Notes: a model not told the origin generated them from the sequence alone. Counted from the first letter of the stretch, positions 27,889 through 36,057 are shown. The stretch: 64,000 bases of DNA from Flavobacterium aquariorum (GCF_003254745.1 NZ_QKXH01000011.1:1-64000); one strand, 5' to 3'. Made by a program: numbers and translations.

Positions 27889-28866
27889 CTACTCTCTAGA
27901 TTTATCACTAATAATTCTATCCTCATTGTAATCATCTGTACGATAATGTTCATCATCCCCTTCAAGAATTTTTAGATAACTGTTATAACGAGACCAAGCA
28001 ATCTCATCTTTTTCTAAAGCAGCTTTTATGGCACAATGTGGTTCTTCTTTATGCAAACAATTGTTGAACTTGCATTGGTCCTTCAATTTGAAAAATTCAG
28101 GGAAATATCCGCCAATCTCTGCCGGATCCATATCGACCATTCCAAAACCTTTGATTCCTGGAGTATCTATAATTTTTGCTCCAAAAGACAAATCATACAT
28201 CTCTGCAAAAGTCGTCGTGTGTTGCCCTTGTTTACTTGCTTCAGATATTGTTTTAGTTTTTAAATGCAAAGAAGGCTCCATAGCATTTACCAAAGTTGAT
28301 TTCCCCACACCTGAATGTCCAGAGAACATACTTACTTTTCCCTTCATTAATTCCTGTAAAGCTTCAACACCCTTCATTTCTGCAGCCGAAACTCGCAAAC
28401 ATTTATATCCTATTTCCTGATACACATGTTGCATATACAACTGTTCATCAAGCGTAACCTCATCCAAAGTATCTATTTTATTAAAAACCAAAATAGCTTC
28501 AATTCCATAAGCTTCGGCAGTTACCAAAAAACGGTCAATAAAGTTGAATGTGGTTGGTGGATTGTTTACGGTTACCAACAGAAATACTCTATCTATATTG
28601 GACGCAATGATATGCATTTGATGCGATAAATTCACCGCCTTACGAACGATATAATTCTTTCTTTCGTGAATATTATGAATCGTCCCCGTAACAGTATCCG
28701 AGGTTTCTTCTAGCTCATAATCGACAATATCACCCACAGCAATTGGATTGGTGCTTTTAATCCCTTTGATTCGGAATTTCCCTTTCATACGGCATTCTAT
28801 AAAATCTCCTTGTTCGGATTTTACGGTGTACCAACTTCCTGTAGATTTGTAAACGAGTCCTGTCAT
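27889..28866 (-). CDS. rsgA: Ribosome small subunit-dependent GTPase A (RsgA)
   Basis: A 325-residue circularly permuted GTPase that helps 30S maturation. Seen: N-terminal OB fold, then NKID (G4) before GHSGVGKSTLVNAM (G1) and DTPGIKGFG (G3), the permuted order, and a C-terminal zinc site CKFNNCLHKEEPHC. The frame opens 49 codons upstream, but ATG 28866 is the family start and a TACCTTTG promoter element ends only 4 nt before it, implying a leaderless mRNA. Confidence 0.95.
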   Translation of the reverse strand: MTGLVYKSTGSWYTVKSEQGDFIECRMKGKFRIKGIKSTNPIAVGDIVDYELEETSDTVTGTIHNIHERKNYIVRKAVNLSHQMHIIASNIDRVFLLVTVNNPPTTFNFIDRFLVTAEAYGIEAILVFNKIDTLDEVTLDEQLYMQHVYQEIGYKCLRVSAAEMKGVEALQELMKGKVSMFSGHSGVGKSTLVNAMEPSLHLKTKTISEASKQGQHTTTFAEMYDLSFGAKIIDTPGIKGFGMVDMDPAEIGGYFPEFFKLKDQCKFNNCLHKEEPHCAIKAALEKDEIAWSRYNSYLKILEGDDEHYRTDDYNEDRIISDKSRE

Positions 28867-28870
28867 TCGG

Positions 28871-28878
28871 CAAAGGTA
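28871..28878 (-). promoter_or_regulatory. -7 element TACCTTTG of rsgA (leaderless)
   Basis: Exact TAnnTTTG; the ATG begins 4 nt after the last G. In Bacteroidetes the start of transcription falls a few bases past this element, so transcription should begin at or very near the A of ATG 28866. No clear -33 TTG. Confidence 0.55.
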
Positions 28879-28896
28879 GTAATTTGTTTTAGGATT

Positions 28897-29113
28897 AAAA
28901 AAGTTTAGAAGGGTTAGGAGTTTAGAAGGTTTAGATTCCCTCAGTATGAAATAAAAAATCATTAATTCTCTTCTAAAACTTAAGTAAGAAAAGTTTAGAA
29001 GGTTTAGTTGCAATCATCAATCCTTTCCTAAAACTTAAGCGTTAAAAACAAGAAAAGTTTAGACTTTAGTTTTTAAACTAAACTTCTAAACCTTTCTAAA
29101 CTATCTAAACTTG
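28897..29113. repeat. GTTTAGA-rich spacer with hairpin
   Basis: Degenerate copies of GTTTAGA and its complement fill this stretch between the DAHP synthase and rsgA genes. AAGTTTAG and CTAAACTT, and TTTAGTTT with AAACTAAA (around 29056-29088), can form a hairpin on either strand that may end the aromatic operon transcript. Confidence 0.6.
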
Positions 29114-29121
29114 TATTCTAC

Positions 29122-30204
29122 TTACGAATTCAAGATTTTTTCTTGGTGACCAATACTTTCTTGGTGGATATTTTTGAACAATTTAACTATGAATTCTTCT
29201 GTCAATCCTTTTTTGGCACCTTCGGCAATCATTTTTTCCTGGATTTCATTCCAACGATTGTTTTGAAGAATGGCAACGTTATTTTCTTTTTTCACTTGTC
29301 CGATTTCGTCAGCCACTTTCATTCTTTTTCCTAATAAGTCTAATAAGTTAGCATCAAGCACATCGATATTAGCTCTTAATTTGGTCATTTTACTTGTAAA
29401 CTCATCAGTGTCTCCACTCACTTTTCTCACTTTCAAATCTTTGAAAATCTGTTTCAAGGCAGCAGGAGTTACTTGTTGAGCAGCATCACTCCACGCATTG
29501 TCTGGATCATTATGAGTTTCAATAATCATACCGTCATAATTTAAATCCAATGCTTCTTGAGTCACTTCAAGAATCATATCACGGTTTCCTGTAATATGCG
29601 ATGGATCGATAATCAAAGGCAAATCGGGAAATTTATTTTGCAATTCGATAGCAATCTGCCATTCTGGAATGTTTCTGTATTTTGTTTTTTCGTAAGTAGA
29701 AAAACCTCTGTGGATTACTCCCAATTTCTTGATTCCTGCAGCATACAAACGCTCTACACCACCCAACCATAAAGCCATATCTGGATTTACAGGGTTTTTA
29801 ATCAATACGATTTTATCCGTTCCTTTTAATGTATCGGCGATTTCCTGAACAGCAAAAGGATTTGCCGTTGTACGAGCTCCAACCCATAAAACATCAATAT
29901 CATTTTCCAAGGCCAATTTACAGTGAGCTGCAGTTGCAACCTCTGTACCCATAAGCAAACCTGTTTCCGCTTTGGCTTTTTTCAACCATTTCAATCCAAT
30001 CTCTCCGACACCTTCAAATCCTCCTGGACGTGTTCTTGGTTTCCAAATACCCGCTCTAAAAACGCTTACGTCTGAATCTTTCAATTCGTGAGCAATTTTC
30101 AAAACTTGCTCTTCTGTTTCAGCACTACAAGGTCCTGCTATTACAAATGGATGAGACAATTTGAACTCGTTCAACCAATCTCTCATTTCTTTCTTGTTTT
30201 CCAT
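29122..30204 (-). CDS. Bifunctional DAHP synthase (type I-beta)/chorismate mutase type II
   Basis: A 360-residue fusion. The N-terminal 260 residues are a DAHP synthase that condenses PEP and erythrose-4-phosphate: FVIAGPCSAETEEQ, FRAGIWKPRTRPGGFEG, VLWVGARTTANPF, GVIHRGFS, IDPSHITGNR. The C-terminal 90 are an AroQ-type chorismate mutase: MTKLRANIDVLDANLLDLLGKRMKVADEIGQVKKENN. It lets first and branch-point steps share control. ATG 30204 is preferred to an upstream ATG at 30279 whose 25 extra codons run through a palindrome and low-complexity DNA. It is the fourth gene of the pheA operon. Confidence 0.93.
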   Translation of the reverse strand: MENKKEMRDWLNEFKLSHPFVIAGPCSAETEEQVLKIAHELKDSDVSVFRAGIWKPRTRPGGFEGVGEIGLKWLKKAKAETGLLMGTEVATAAHCKLALENDIDVLWVGARTTANPFAVQEIADTLKGTDKIVLIKNPVNPDMALWLGGVERLYAAGIKKLGVIHRGFSTYEKTKYRNIPEWQIAIELQNKFPDLPLIIDPSHITGNRDMILEVTQEALDLNYDGMIIETHNDPDNAWSDAAQQVTPAALKQIFKDLKVRKVSGDTDEFTSKMTKLRANIDVLDANLLDLLGKRMKVADEIGQVKKENNVAILQNNRWNEIQEKMIAEGAKKGLTEEFIVKLFKNIHQESIGHQEKILNS

Positions 30205-30238
30205 CTTTTCTAAAATTTTTCTTTTTTTCTCTCTCCTC

Positions 30239-30252
30239 CCGATAGCTATCGG
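30239..30252. repeat. Perfect 14-bp palindrome
   Basis: CCGATAGCTATCGG, 35 nt upstream of the DAHP synthase start, in the spacer after tyrA. It can form a short stem or bind a dimeric protein; function unknown. Confidence 0.7.
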
Positions 30253-30351
30253 AACTCCCCAAACAACTGAAAGGAGCAAGAGAGATCTTTATTATTAATT
30301 GCTTACTACTACTTTATTTTGTTGTTCTATTTTTATTTTTATCTAAACAGA

Positions 30352-31215
30352 TTAATGCTGTTTTTTGGCATTCATTCCGTTCAATATTTCCTTAATTCGG
30401 TTGACGCTTTCCATTTCATGATAGATCGCTTCGTAATCATCATTTACCAAAAGCTCCTTAAACTTGGATAAATTTGAAATATATTCTTCCAATGTTTTTA
30501 CCACCTGCTTTTTGTTTTGTTTAAAAATCGGTGTCCACATTGCTGGCGAACTTTTGGCCAAACGAACGGTACTTTCAAAACCGGAACCTGCCATATCAAA
30601 AATATCCTGCTCGTCTTTTTCCTTATTGATTACCGTTTTCCCAAGCATAAACGAACTGATATGTGATAAATGCGACACATAAGCAATATGTTTATCATGC
30701 GATTTCGGATCCATATAGCGGATTCTCATTCCGATTGCCGCAAAAAGCCACAATGCTTTTTCCTGTAATTTGAAAGTCGTTTTTTCAACTTCGCAGATGA
30801 TATTTGTTTTCCCATTAAACAACCCTCTAATAGCCGCAGATGGTCCCGAAAACTCTGTTCCTGCAATAGGATGAGTTGCAACAAAATTCCTTCTTCTTGG
30901 ATGTCCCGAAACCGCTTCACATATTGGTGTTTTGGTCGAACCCACATCAAAAACAATAGCCGAATCCGAAATTAAATCCAATACCGTTGGCAAGACCACA
31001 ATCGCCGTATCCACTGGAACCGAAACAATCACAAAATCCGCTTTGTACAAGTCATCAAACGTTGCTGCTTCATCAATAACTCCAAGCGCTATAGCTTCCT
31101 GCAGATGCTTTTCATTACTGTCAATTCCAAAAATTTTGGCATCGGGATTCAAACCTTTAGCGTCCAATGCTATTGATCCCCCTATTAATCCAACACCTAT
31201 TACGTATATATTCAT
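30352..31215 (-). CDS. tyrA: Prephenate dehydrogenase
   Basis: A 287-residue NAD(P)-dependent enzyme making 4-hydroxyphenylpyruvate for tyrosine. Seen: N-terminal Rossmann motif YVIGVGLIGGSIALDAK, FVIVSVPVDTA, FDVGSTKTPIC, FVATHPIAGTEFSGP and the helical dimer domain with HDKHIAYVSHLSHISSFML. There is no chorismate mutase or ACT domain; the mutase is on the DAHP synthase gene in the same operon. Confidence 0.93.
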   Translation of the reverse strand: MNIYVIGVGLIGGSIALDAKGLNPDAKIFGIDSNEKHLQEAIALGVIDEAATFDDLYKADFVIVSVPVDTAIVVLPTVLDLISDSAIVFDVGSTKTPICEAVSGHPRRRNFVATHPIAGTEFSGPSAAIRGLFNGKTNIICEVEKTTFKLQEKALWLFAAIGMRIRYMDPKSHDKHIAYVSHLSHISSFMLGKTVINKEKDEQDIFDMAGSGFESTVRLAKSSPAMWTPIFKQNKKQVVKTLEEYISNLSKFKELLVNDDYEAIYHEMESVNRIKEILNGMNAKKQH

Positions 31216-31228
31216 GTTCTATTTTTTT

Positions 31229-31316
31229 GGAGCTAATCCTGCTATCCGTTGCAATCTTTTACTTTTTAAAGAAAAAAGTAAAAGGATTTTCACTTCTATC
31301 AGGGCTAGGCATTCCG
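31229..31316 (-). repeat. Dispersed structured element, type A copy 2
   Basis: Read on the minus strand: CCTAGCCCTGATAGAAGTGA, AAATCC, hairpin CTTTTACTTTTT...AAAAAGTAAAAG, then GATTGCAACGGATAGCAGGA and TTAGCTCC. It fills the spacer between the aminotransferase and tyrA, in the same direction as the operon, so it is transcribed within the mRNA. Confidence 0.7.
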
Positions 31317-31349
31317 TTTTTTCAGAAATTTTATTTTAGGGCTACGTTT

Positions 31350-32495
31350 CTAAAATCGATCAATAGCTTCCTGTACTTTCTCCTCTTTTACACAAAGTGC
31401 AAATCGGATGTAACCTTCTCCATTGCTACCAAAAATGGTACCCGGCGTTATAAAAATATGTTTCTCGTATAATATTTTATCAATAAAATCCTCCGCAGAT
31501 GCTATTCCTTCAGGCAATTTGGCCCAAACAAATAGTCCAACACCTTCTTTGTACACTTCGCAACCTAATTTTTCAGCCAATTGCTCAGTAAGTACACGAC
31601 GCTTTTTATACACTTCGTTCATCGAGTCAAACCAGGATTGGTCGCTTTTCAAAGCTTCAACGGCCCCTTTTTGGATTCCGTAGAACATTCCGCTGTCCAT
31701 GTTGCTTTTTACTTTAAGAACCGAATCGATCAGTTTTGCACTTCCCAAAACCATTCCAACTCTCCAGCCTGCCATATTGAACGTTTTACTCAAAGAGTTC
31801 AGTTCCAAAGCCACTTCTTTAGCACCTTCTACCTGCAACAAACTCATCGGTTTATCATTCAAAACAAAACTATACGGATTATCATTAACTAATAAAATAT
31901 GGTGCTTTTTCGCAAAAGCCACTAGTTTTTCAAACAATTCCAAACTTCCTCTTGCTCCCGTAGGCATGTGTGGATAACCGATCCACATGATTTTCACTTT
32001 TGACAAATCCAATTTTTCTAAGGCGTCAAAATCTGGCTCCCAATTATTCACTTCTTTCAAATCGTAATAAACAGGAACGGCTCCAACTAAATTTGTGACT
32101 GAACTATAAGTTGGATAACCAGGATTTGGAATCAAAACGTGATCACCTTCATTCAAGAAAGCCATAGAAATATGCATAATCCCTTCTTTAGAACCAATTA
32201 ATGGCAAAATTTCCACATTAGGATCCAAGGTAACACCATAATTATTTTGATAAAAATCGGCCATTCCTTTTCTAAGTTCTGGCAATCCTTGATAACTTTG
32301 GTATTGATGTGCATTCTCATCATGCATTGCCGAAATTACGGCATCCATAACTGCTTTTGATGGCTTCAAATCTGGGCTACCAATTCCCATATTGATAATT
32401 GGTTTTCCCTCTGAGGCCAATTGTCTCACTTCTCTCAACTTGGATGAGAAATAGTATTCTTCAATTATATCGAGACGTTTTGCTGTTGTAATCAT
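31350..32495 (-). CDS. PLP-dependent aminotransferase, class I (aromatic operon)
   Basis: A 381-residue fold-type I aminotransferase. Seen: INMGIGSPDLKPS near residue 35, NPGYPTYSS, VNDNPYSFVLND, the PLP lysine in LNSLSKTFNMAGWRVGMV near residue 230, and a C-terminal GEGYIRFALCV with the carboxylate-binding Arg. It sits between pheA and tyrA, so it most likely transaminates phenylpyruvate and 4-hydroxyphenylpyruvate; substrate choice is inferred from context. Related sequences are annotated as LL-diaminopimelate-type aminotransferases. Confidence 0.9.
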   Translation of the reverse strand: MITTAKRLDIIEEYYFSSKLREVRQLASEGKPIINMGIGSPDLKPSKAVMDAVISAMHDENAHQYQSYQGLPELRKGMADFYQNNYGVTLDPNVEILPLIGSKEGIMHISMAFLNEGDHVLIPNPGYPTYSSVTNLVGAVPVYYDLKEVNNWEPDFDALEKLDLSKVKIMWIGYPHMPTGARGSLELFEKLVAFAKKHHILLVNDNPYSFVLNDKPMSLLQVEGAKEVALELNSLSKTFNMAGWRVGMVLGSAKLIDSVLKVKSNMDSGMFYGIQKGAVEALKSDQSWFDSMNEVYKKRRVLTEQLAEKLGCEVYKEGVGLFVWAKLPEGIASAEDFIDKILYEKHIFITPGTIFGSNGEGYIRFALCVKEEKVQEAIDRF

Positions 32496-32498
32496 TTT

Positions 32499-32526
32499 TT
32501 TAGGCTTTAGGCTTTAAGCTATATGC
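32499..32526. repeat. Heptamer repeat between pheA and the aminotransferase
   Basis: TTTAGGC TTTAGGC TTTAAGC TATATGC in phase, four 7-nt units, just upstream of the aminotransferase start codon. Confidence 0.8.
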
Positions 32527-32568
32527 TTTTTTTATTTTTGACTTTCTAACTTTTGACTTTAAGACTGA

Positions 32569-33396
32569 TTAAGGTTTGGTATTTTTGTATTCTCCCAATA
32601 CTTTAAAAAATTCGGCCATTATTGTTAGTAATTTTTTGGCTTTGGCAAAATCTTCGTATTTATCGAAAGTCACATCTACGAAAAACGAATACTTCCAAGG
32701 CGTTTCAATTTTTGGCAACGATTGTATTTTGGTTAAATTCAATTTACAATCACTCATTACATTCAGTACTGCTGCAAGACTTCCTCTTTTATGATCCAAT
32801 TCAAATTTTATGGAAGCTCTGCTAATTTCATTTTCGTCTGCAAATTCTTTTTCCTTTTTGATAATGACAAAACGAGTCATATTGTTATTTATCGTTTGGA
32901 TTTCTGGCGCCAGAATTTCCAAATCATACATCTCCGAAGCTGTTTTACTAGCTATAGCTGCAATTCCTTTTAGCTGTTTTTCGTGTATTCTTCTAGCGGT
33001 TTCAGCAGTATCCTTGTCTTCAACTAATTTTATGTTTGGATATTTTTTCAAAAACTCCATACATTGTAATAAAGCCATCGGATGAGAATGTACTTCCAGA
33101 ATGTTTTCTATTTTTTGTCCTTTCAGCGCCATTAAATTTTGATGAATATCAAGATAATGTTCACCAATAATATGCAAATTGTTTTTGTCAATCAATGCAT
33201 AATTTGGAATTATTGGTCCAGCAATAGAATTTTCTATAGCCATTACTGCCTGATCTGATTTCCCAGACATCAAACTATCTACCAATTCCTCAAAAGACAG
33301 ACATTCGTCCACTTCAATGTTTTGATAAAAATAGTCTTGAGCCACTTGATGGTGGAAAGATCCTTTAATTCCTTGTATTGCAATTTTCGTTCTCAT
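32569..33396 (-). CDS. pheA: Prephenate dehydratase
   Basis: A 275-residue enzyme converting prephenate to phenylpyruvate. Seen: catalytic domain with IAIQGIKGSFHHQVAQDYF, AIENSIAGPI, HSHPMALLQC, AAIASKTASEMYDLEILAPEIQTINNNMTRFVII (catalytic TRF), then an ACT domain from about 195 (KFELDHKRGSLAAVLNVMSDCKLNLTKIQSLP) that binds Phe for feedback inhibition. No chorismate mutase domain. It is the first structural gene of the operon, directly after an attenuator. Confidence 0.94.
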   Translation of the reverse strand: MRTKIAIQGIKGSFHHQVAQDYFYQNIEVDECLSFEELVDSLMSGKSDQAVMAIENSIAGPIIPNYALIDKNNLHIIGEHYLDIHQNLMALKGQKIENILEVHSHPMALLQCMEFLKKYPNIKLVEDKDTAETARRIHEKQLKGIAAIASKTASEMYDLEILAPEIQTINNNMTRFVIIKKEKEFADENEISRASIKFELDHKRGSLAAVLNVMSDCKLNLTKIQSLPKIETPWKYSFFVDVTFDKYEDFAKAKKLLTIMAEFFKVLGEYKNTKP

Positions 33397-33401
33397 TGGG
33401 T

Positions 33402-33431
33402 CAAAAAAAAATCCTGATTTTCATCAGGATT
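33402..33431 (-). terminator. Attenuator terminator of the pheA operon
   Basis: On the minus strand AATCCTGAT (33431-33423), loop GAAA, ATCAGGATT (33418-33410), then a run of eight or nine T. A 9-bp stem with a GNRA loop and U-tract, ending 6 nt before the pheA start codon. GGATTGT just after the leader peptide stop (33482-33476) can pair with ACAATCC (33433-33427), which takes over the upstream arm of the terminator: a ready antiterminator. Confidence 0.9.
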
Positions 33432-33483
33432 GTATATTAGTTTTATTTGTTTTTTGTTCTTCAAATAACCATAGCACAATCCC

Positions 33484-33540
33484 TTACTTCCTAAAGAAGA
33501 AATAAAAAGAGTTGCTAAAATAAAAACTGTTAGTAGACAT
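33484..33540 (-). CDS. Phe/Tyr-rich leader peptide of the pheA attenuator
   Basis: An 18-codon open frame encoding MSTNSFYFSNSFYFFFRK, with six Phe and two Tyr among 18 residues, including Phe-Tyr-Phe twice and three Phe in a row just before the end. It begins about 25-30 nt after a consensus promoter and ends directly before an antiterminator segment and terminator. Ribosome stalling at Phe/Tyr codons when the charged tRNAs are scarce is the expected signal. It is far too short for routine gene calling. I know of pheL in enteric bacteria as the functional analogue; homology is not implied. Confidence 0.88.
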   Translation of the reverse strand: MSTNSFYFSNSFYFFFRK

Positions 33541-33569
33541 TGTGTGCTTTGTTATTCAATTATTTAATG

Positions 33570-33599
33570 CAAATGTAAGACATATTTCGAGTCAGCCAA
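33570..33599 (-). promoter_or_regulatory. Promoter of the pheA operon
   Basis: TTG (33597-33599), 19 nt, TACATTTG (33570-33577) on the minus strand, an exact Bacteroidetes promoter, 30 nt before the leader-peptide ATG at 33540. Confidence 0.8.
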
Positions 33600-33828
33600 A
33601 ATAAAAATAATCTTTTATGTAACAAAAAAAGATTCGTTTGTTAAAAGGGATTTTAATTCATTATTTCATAAAAAAGAAGCTTTTTAAATGGATAAAATTA
33701 TTAATTCCAAAGCTATCAAAAGGGTTGCGACTCTGATTTTCTGTAAAAAAGTTGCTTTTTGAATCCTTTTATTTTGGATGTTGATGAAAAAAGGTTCATT
33801 TCTGGGTTAATCTAAAGATGATATACAC

Positions 33829-33944
33829 GCGTGAGGGATAAAAGCTGACTACCAAAGTAGCGCGGATAGCCCGACACCATAAAACAAAGGGACCGAATCA
33901 CCAGTATGATGAGTTGGTCCCTTTGTTTTATGGTGGCACGCCCA
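33829..33944 (+). repeat. Dispersed structured element, type B copy 2, with 20-bp perfect hairpin
   Basis: GCGTGAGGGATA, small hairpin CTAC-CAAA-GTAG, GCGGATAGCCCG, then a perfect 20-bp stem CACCATAAAACAAAGGGACC (33876-33895) with its complement (33917-33936) around a 21-nt loop, closed by GCACGCCC. Flanks match the copies at 18169-18310 and 49789-49879. It lies downstream of the symporter gene; the rest of the 33601-33828 spacer is AT-rich and empty. Confidence 0.75.
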
Positions 33945-33987
33945 CACGAGCTTTTGCGAACTGACGTAGTAAAATATTTTTATACCA

Positions 33988-35232
33988 TTAAGTATTACTT
34001 TGGGAAATCCATTTCTTGCCTTCGGAGATTCTGGTGACTACCATTGCACAGACTACATCGCCATTGGCATTCAACAATGTGGCAATGGGGTCGACCAGAG
34101 TTCCTATAATCATTGCAGCCGGCAAGGCTTGTTCCATAGGCAAACCATAAACGGTTATGGCGAGAATCTCTCCTATATATCCTCCGTTTGGAATGCCACC
34201 TTCGACTACCGATACTATTATGGTAATACCGATTGCCGTTAATAAAGTATAGGGATCCGTAAAATCTTTTCCGAATAAGGCGAAAATGACTGCGATTTTG
34301 ACAATCGACGACATACTCGAACCGTCTTTGTGCAGGGGTGCCCCGAGTGGAATTACAAGATTCCGTATGTGACTTGGAATATTCATTTGCTCTGCCGCTT
34401 CAAGATTGGCAGGAATAGTTGCAATACTACTGCAAGTTCCCACTGCTGTCAATGCGGGCGTGATGTTATTTTTCCAAAATATTTTAAGCCCTAGATTTCC
34501 TCCTGCGAAAAAAGCATACAAGCTGAAAAAGACAATGAAGTAAAAAGTACAAACCGCATAATATAATCCCAATGGTTTGGCATATGCTCCAAACAATTGT
34601 GGTCCAAAGATACCGACTTGATATGCAAAATACGCTCCGAGACCTATAGGAGCCGTTTTCATAATAAGATGCAGTAATTGTTTCATCACTTCGTTTCCAG
34701 AATTAAGAAAACGTGCAAAATCTTTTCCTTTTTCGCCTGCACGCAAAGTCGAAAAACCGATTAGAAAAGAAAACAATATGAGCGCCAACATATTTTTTCG
34801 AGACAATATCTCATAGAAATCATTGACTGTTACTAATTGCGTGATTTGAGAACCTGTGCTGCTTTCCTGAATGTTTTCTAATGCTACTTTTGAGATTACT
34901 ATACCTTGATGAATCGGAAAAATCAAAACAGCAATAATCATTATAATAGCCGAGATAATTACTGTTGTTAGAAATACCCCTAAGACTATTCCAAAAAGTT
35001 TTCCGAGTTTTTCGGATTTTTGCAAATTGGCAATGGAAGAAGCAATGGTAAAAAACACCAACGGAATGATGGCCGTAAAAAGCAAATTCAGGAATATATC
35101 TCCCAATGGTTTTATGACTTCTACTCCATTTCCAAAAACCAAACCTAATATACTACCAACGAGTATTCCGCCAAGGAGTAATAGAATACTACTGTAATTT
35201 TTTAAGAAACTGCCTGATTGATTATTTCCCAT
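33988..35232 (-). CDS. Dicarboxylate/amino acid:cation symporter (DAACS family)
   Basis: A 414-residue membrane transporter of the GltP/DctA class that imports glutamate, aspartate or C4-dicarboxylates with Na+ or H+. Seen: eight or so hydrophobic segments, a serine-rich ...GTCSSIATIPANLEAAE (hairpin HP1), IPLGAPLHKDGSSMSSIVKI (TM7 region) and PNGGYIGEILAITVYGLPMEQALPAAMIIGTLVDPIATLLNANGD (HP2/TM8). Substrate is not decidable. Single-gene transcript. Confidence 0.9.
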   Translation of the reverse strand: MGNNQSGSFLKNYSSILLLLGGILVGSILGLVFGNGVEVIKPLGDIFLNLLFTAIIPLVFFTIASSIANLQKSEKLGKLFGIVLGVFLTTVIISAIIMIIAVLIFPIHQGIVISKVALENIQESSTGSQITQLVTVNDFYEILSRKNMLALILFSFLIGFSTLRAGEKGKDFARFLNSGNEVMKQLLHLIMKTAPIGLGAYFAYQVGIFGPQLFGAYAKPLGLYYAVCTFYFIVFFSLYAFFAGGNLGLKIFWKNNITPALTAVGTCSSIATIPANLEAAEQMNIPSHIRNLVIPLGAPLHKDGSSMSSIVKIAVIFALFGKDFTDPYTLLTAIGITIIVSVVEGGIPNGGYIGEILAITVYGLPMEQALPAAMIIGTLVDPIATLLNANGDVVCAMVVTRISEGKKWISQSNT

Positions 35233-35290
35233 ATTGATTTAGTTTAACGTAAATGTATAAATCTTAATCTTTAAAACCACAATTAAACTA

Positions 35291-35319
35291 AAAAAGCACT
35301 CGAAAAACGAGTGCTTTTT
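35291..35319 (-). terminator. Terminator of the outer-membrane protein gene
   Basis: AAAAAGCACTCG (35291-35302) pairs perfectly with CGAGTGCTTTTT (35308-35319), loop AAAAA; 24 nt beyond the stop at 35343. Confidence 0.85.
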
Positions 35320-35342
35320 AGATAACCAAATACGATTAAGTA

Positions 35343-35918
35343 TTAGAAATTTTTAGAAATTCCAACACTTGCTTGTTTCCCAAAAGTGAAAGCAAAAGTA
35401 TTTGTCGCATCTGACGCTCCGTCATACTTCAATGAATCGTAACCCAATCCTCCAATTGAAAAGTTAAGACAGAATCCTTTTTTTAGATCAACTCCAACAG
35501 CAGGAACTAAACCAACATAGAAACCATCACCTTTTGCATCATTTGAAAACGGTATATTATTAGACGACTTAGCAGATTGCATTCCAACTCCTAAATCACC
35601 AAAAATAGAAAACACTCCAGCAAGAGGTTGAGAATAACGTAAGAAAGCGCCTAACTTAAAGTCATTTTCTTTATATTCAATAATTGTATTTCCGTTTCTA
35701 TTTGAGTTAGTTGAGTTACCAATAGCTGCTTCAATACCAACAGTCATATTCTCAGAAAACTGATACCCCACTTTAGGAGCAAATTCGAAATAATTAGATT
35801 TTAAATCTCCTGTATTTTTTGAATAATACCCAATATTTCCTGCTACTAATACAGATCCTTTTTGAGCGTTTGCAAGACTTGCGAAAACTAATGCTACAAT
35901 AATAATTGCTTTTTTCAT
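35343..35918 (-). CDS. Outer-membrane beta-barrel protein
   Basis: A 191-residue protein with a signal peptide (about 1-18, ending SLANA) and alternating beta strands typical of small OmpW/OprF-like barrels: FEFAPKVGYQFSENMTVGIEAAIG, KLGAFLRYSQPLAGVFSIFGDLGVG, GFYVGLVPAVGVDLKKGFCLNFSIGGLGY and a C-terminal strand ending in Phe (GKQASVGISKNF). Its function is unknown. Own terminator downstream. Confidence 0.82.
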   Translation of the reverse strand: MKKAIIIVALVFASLANAQKGSVLVAGNIGYYSKNTGDLKSNYFEFAPKVGYQFSENMTVGIEAAIGNSTNSNRNGNTIIEYKENDFKLGAFLRYSQPLAGVFSIFGDLGVGMQSAKSSNNIPFSNDAKGDGFYVGLVPAVGVDLKKGFCLNFSIGGLGYDSLKYDGASDATNTFAFTFGKQASVGISKNF

Positions 35919-36057
35919 TTTGATATTTTTTTTTAAATTAATACTGTGCCATTTTCAATAACTATGCCATTACACTTTTTTTAATATTTATTTTATCAGA
36001 ATAATAATATGTATTTAATTACTAAGCTATTGCGAAATTTAAATTAATATGTCAGCT

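Noticed and set aside
28867..29013. 49-residue N-terminal extension of RsgA
   Set aside because: It lies upstream of the TACCTTTG promoter element and runs through GTTTAGA repeats.
30205..30279. 25-residue extension of DAHP synthase/chorismate mutase
   Set aside because: It translates the palindrome and an A/T-rich spacer; the family start is at 30204.
33688..33762. Possible second leader peptide of 24 codons (plus strand)
   Set aside because: No aromatic or other bias, wrong strand for the pheA operon, no promoter or terminator arrangement around it.
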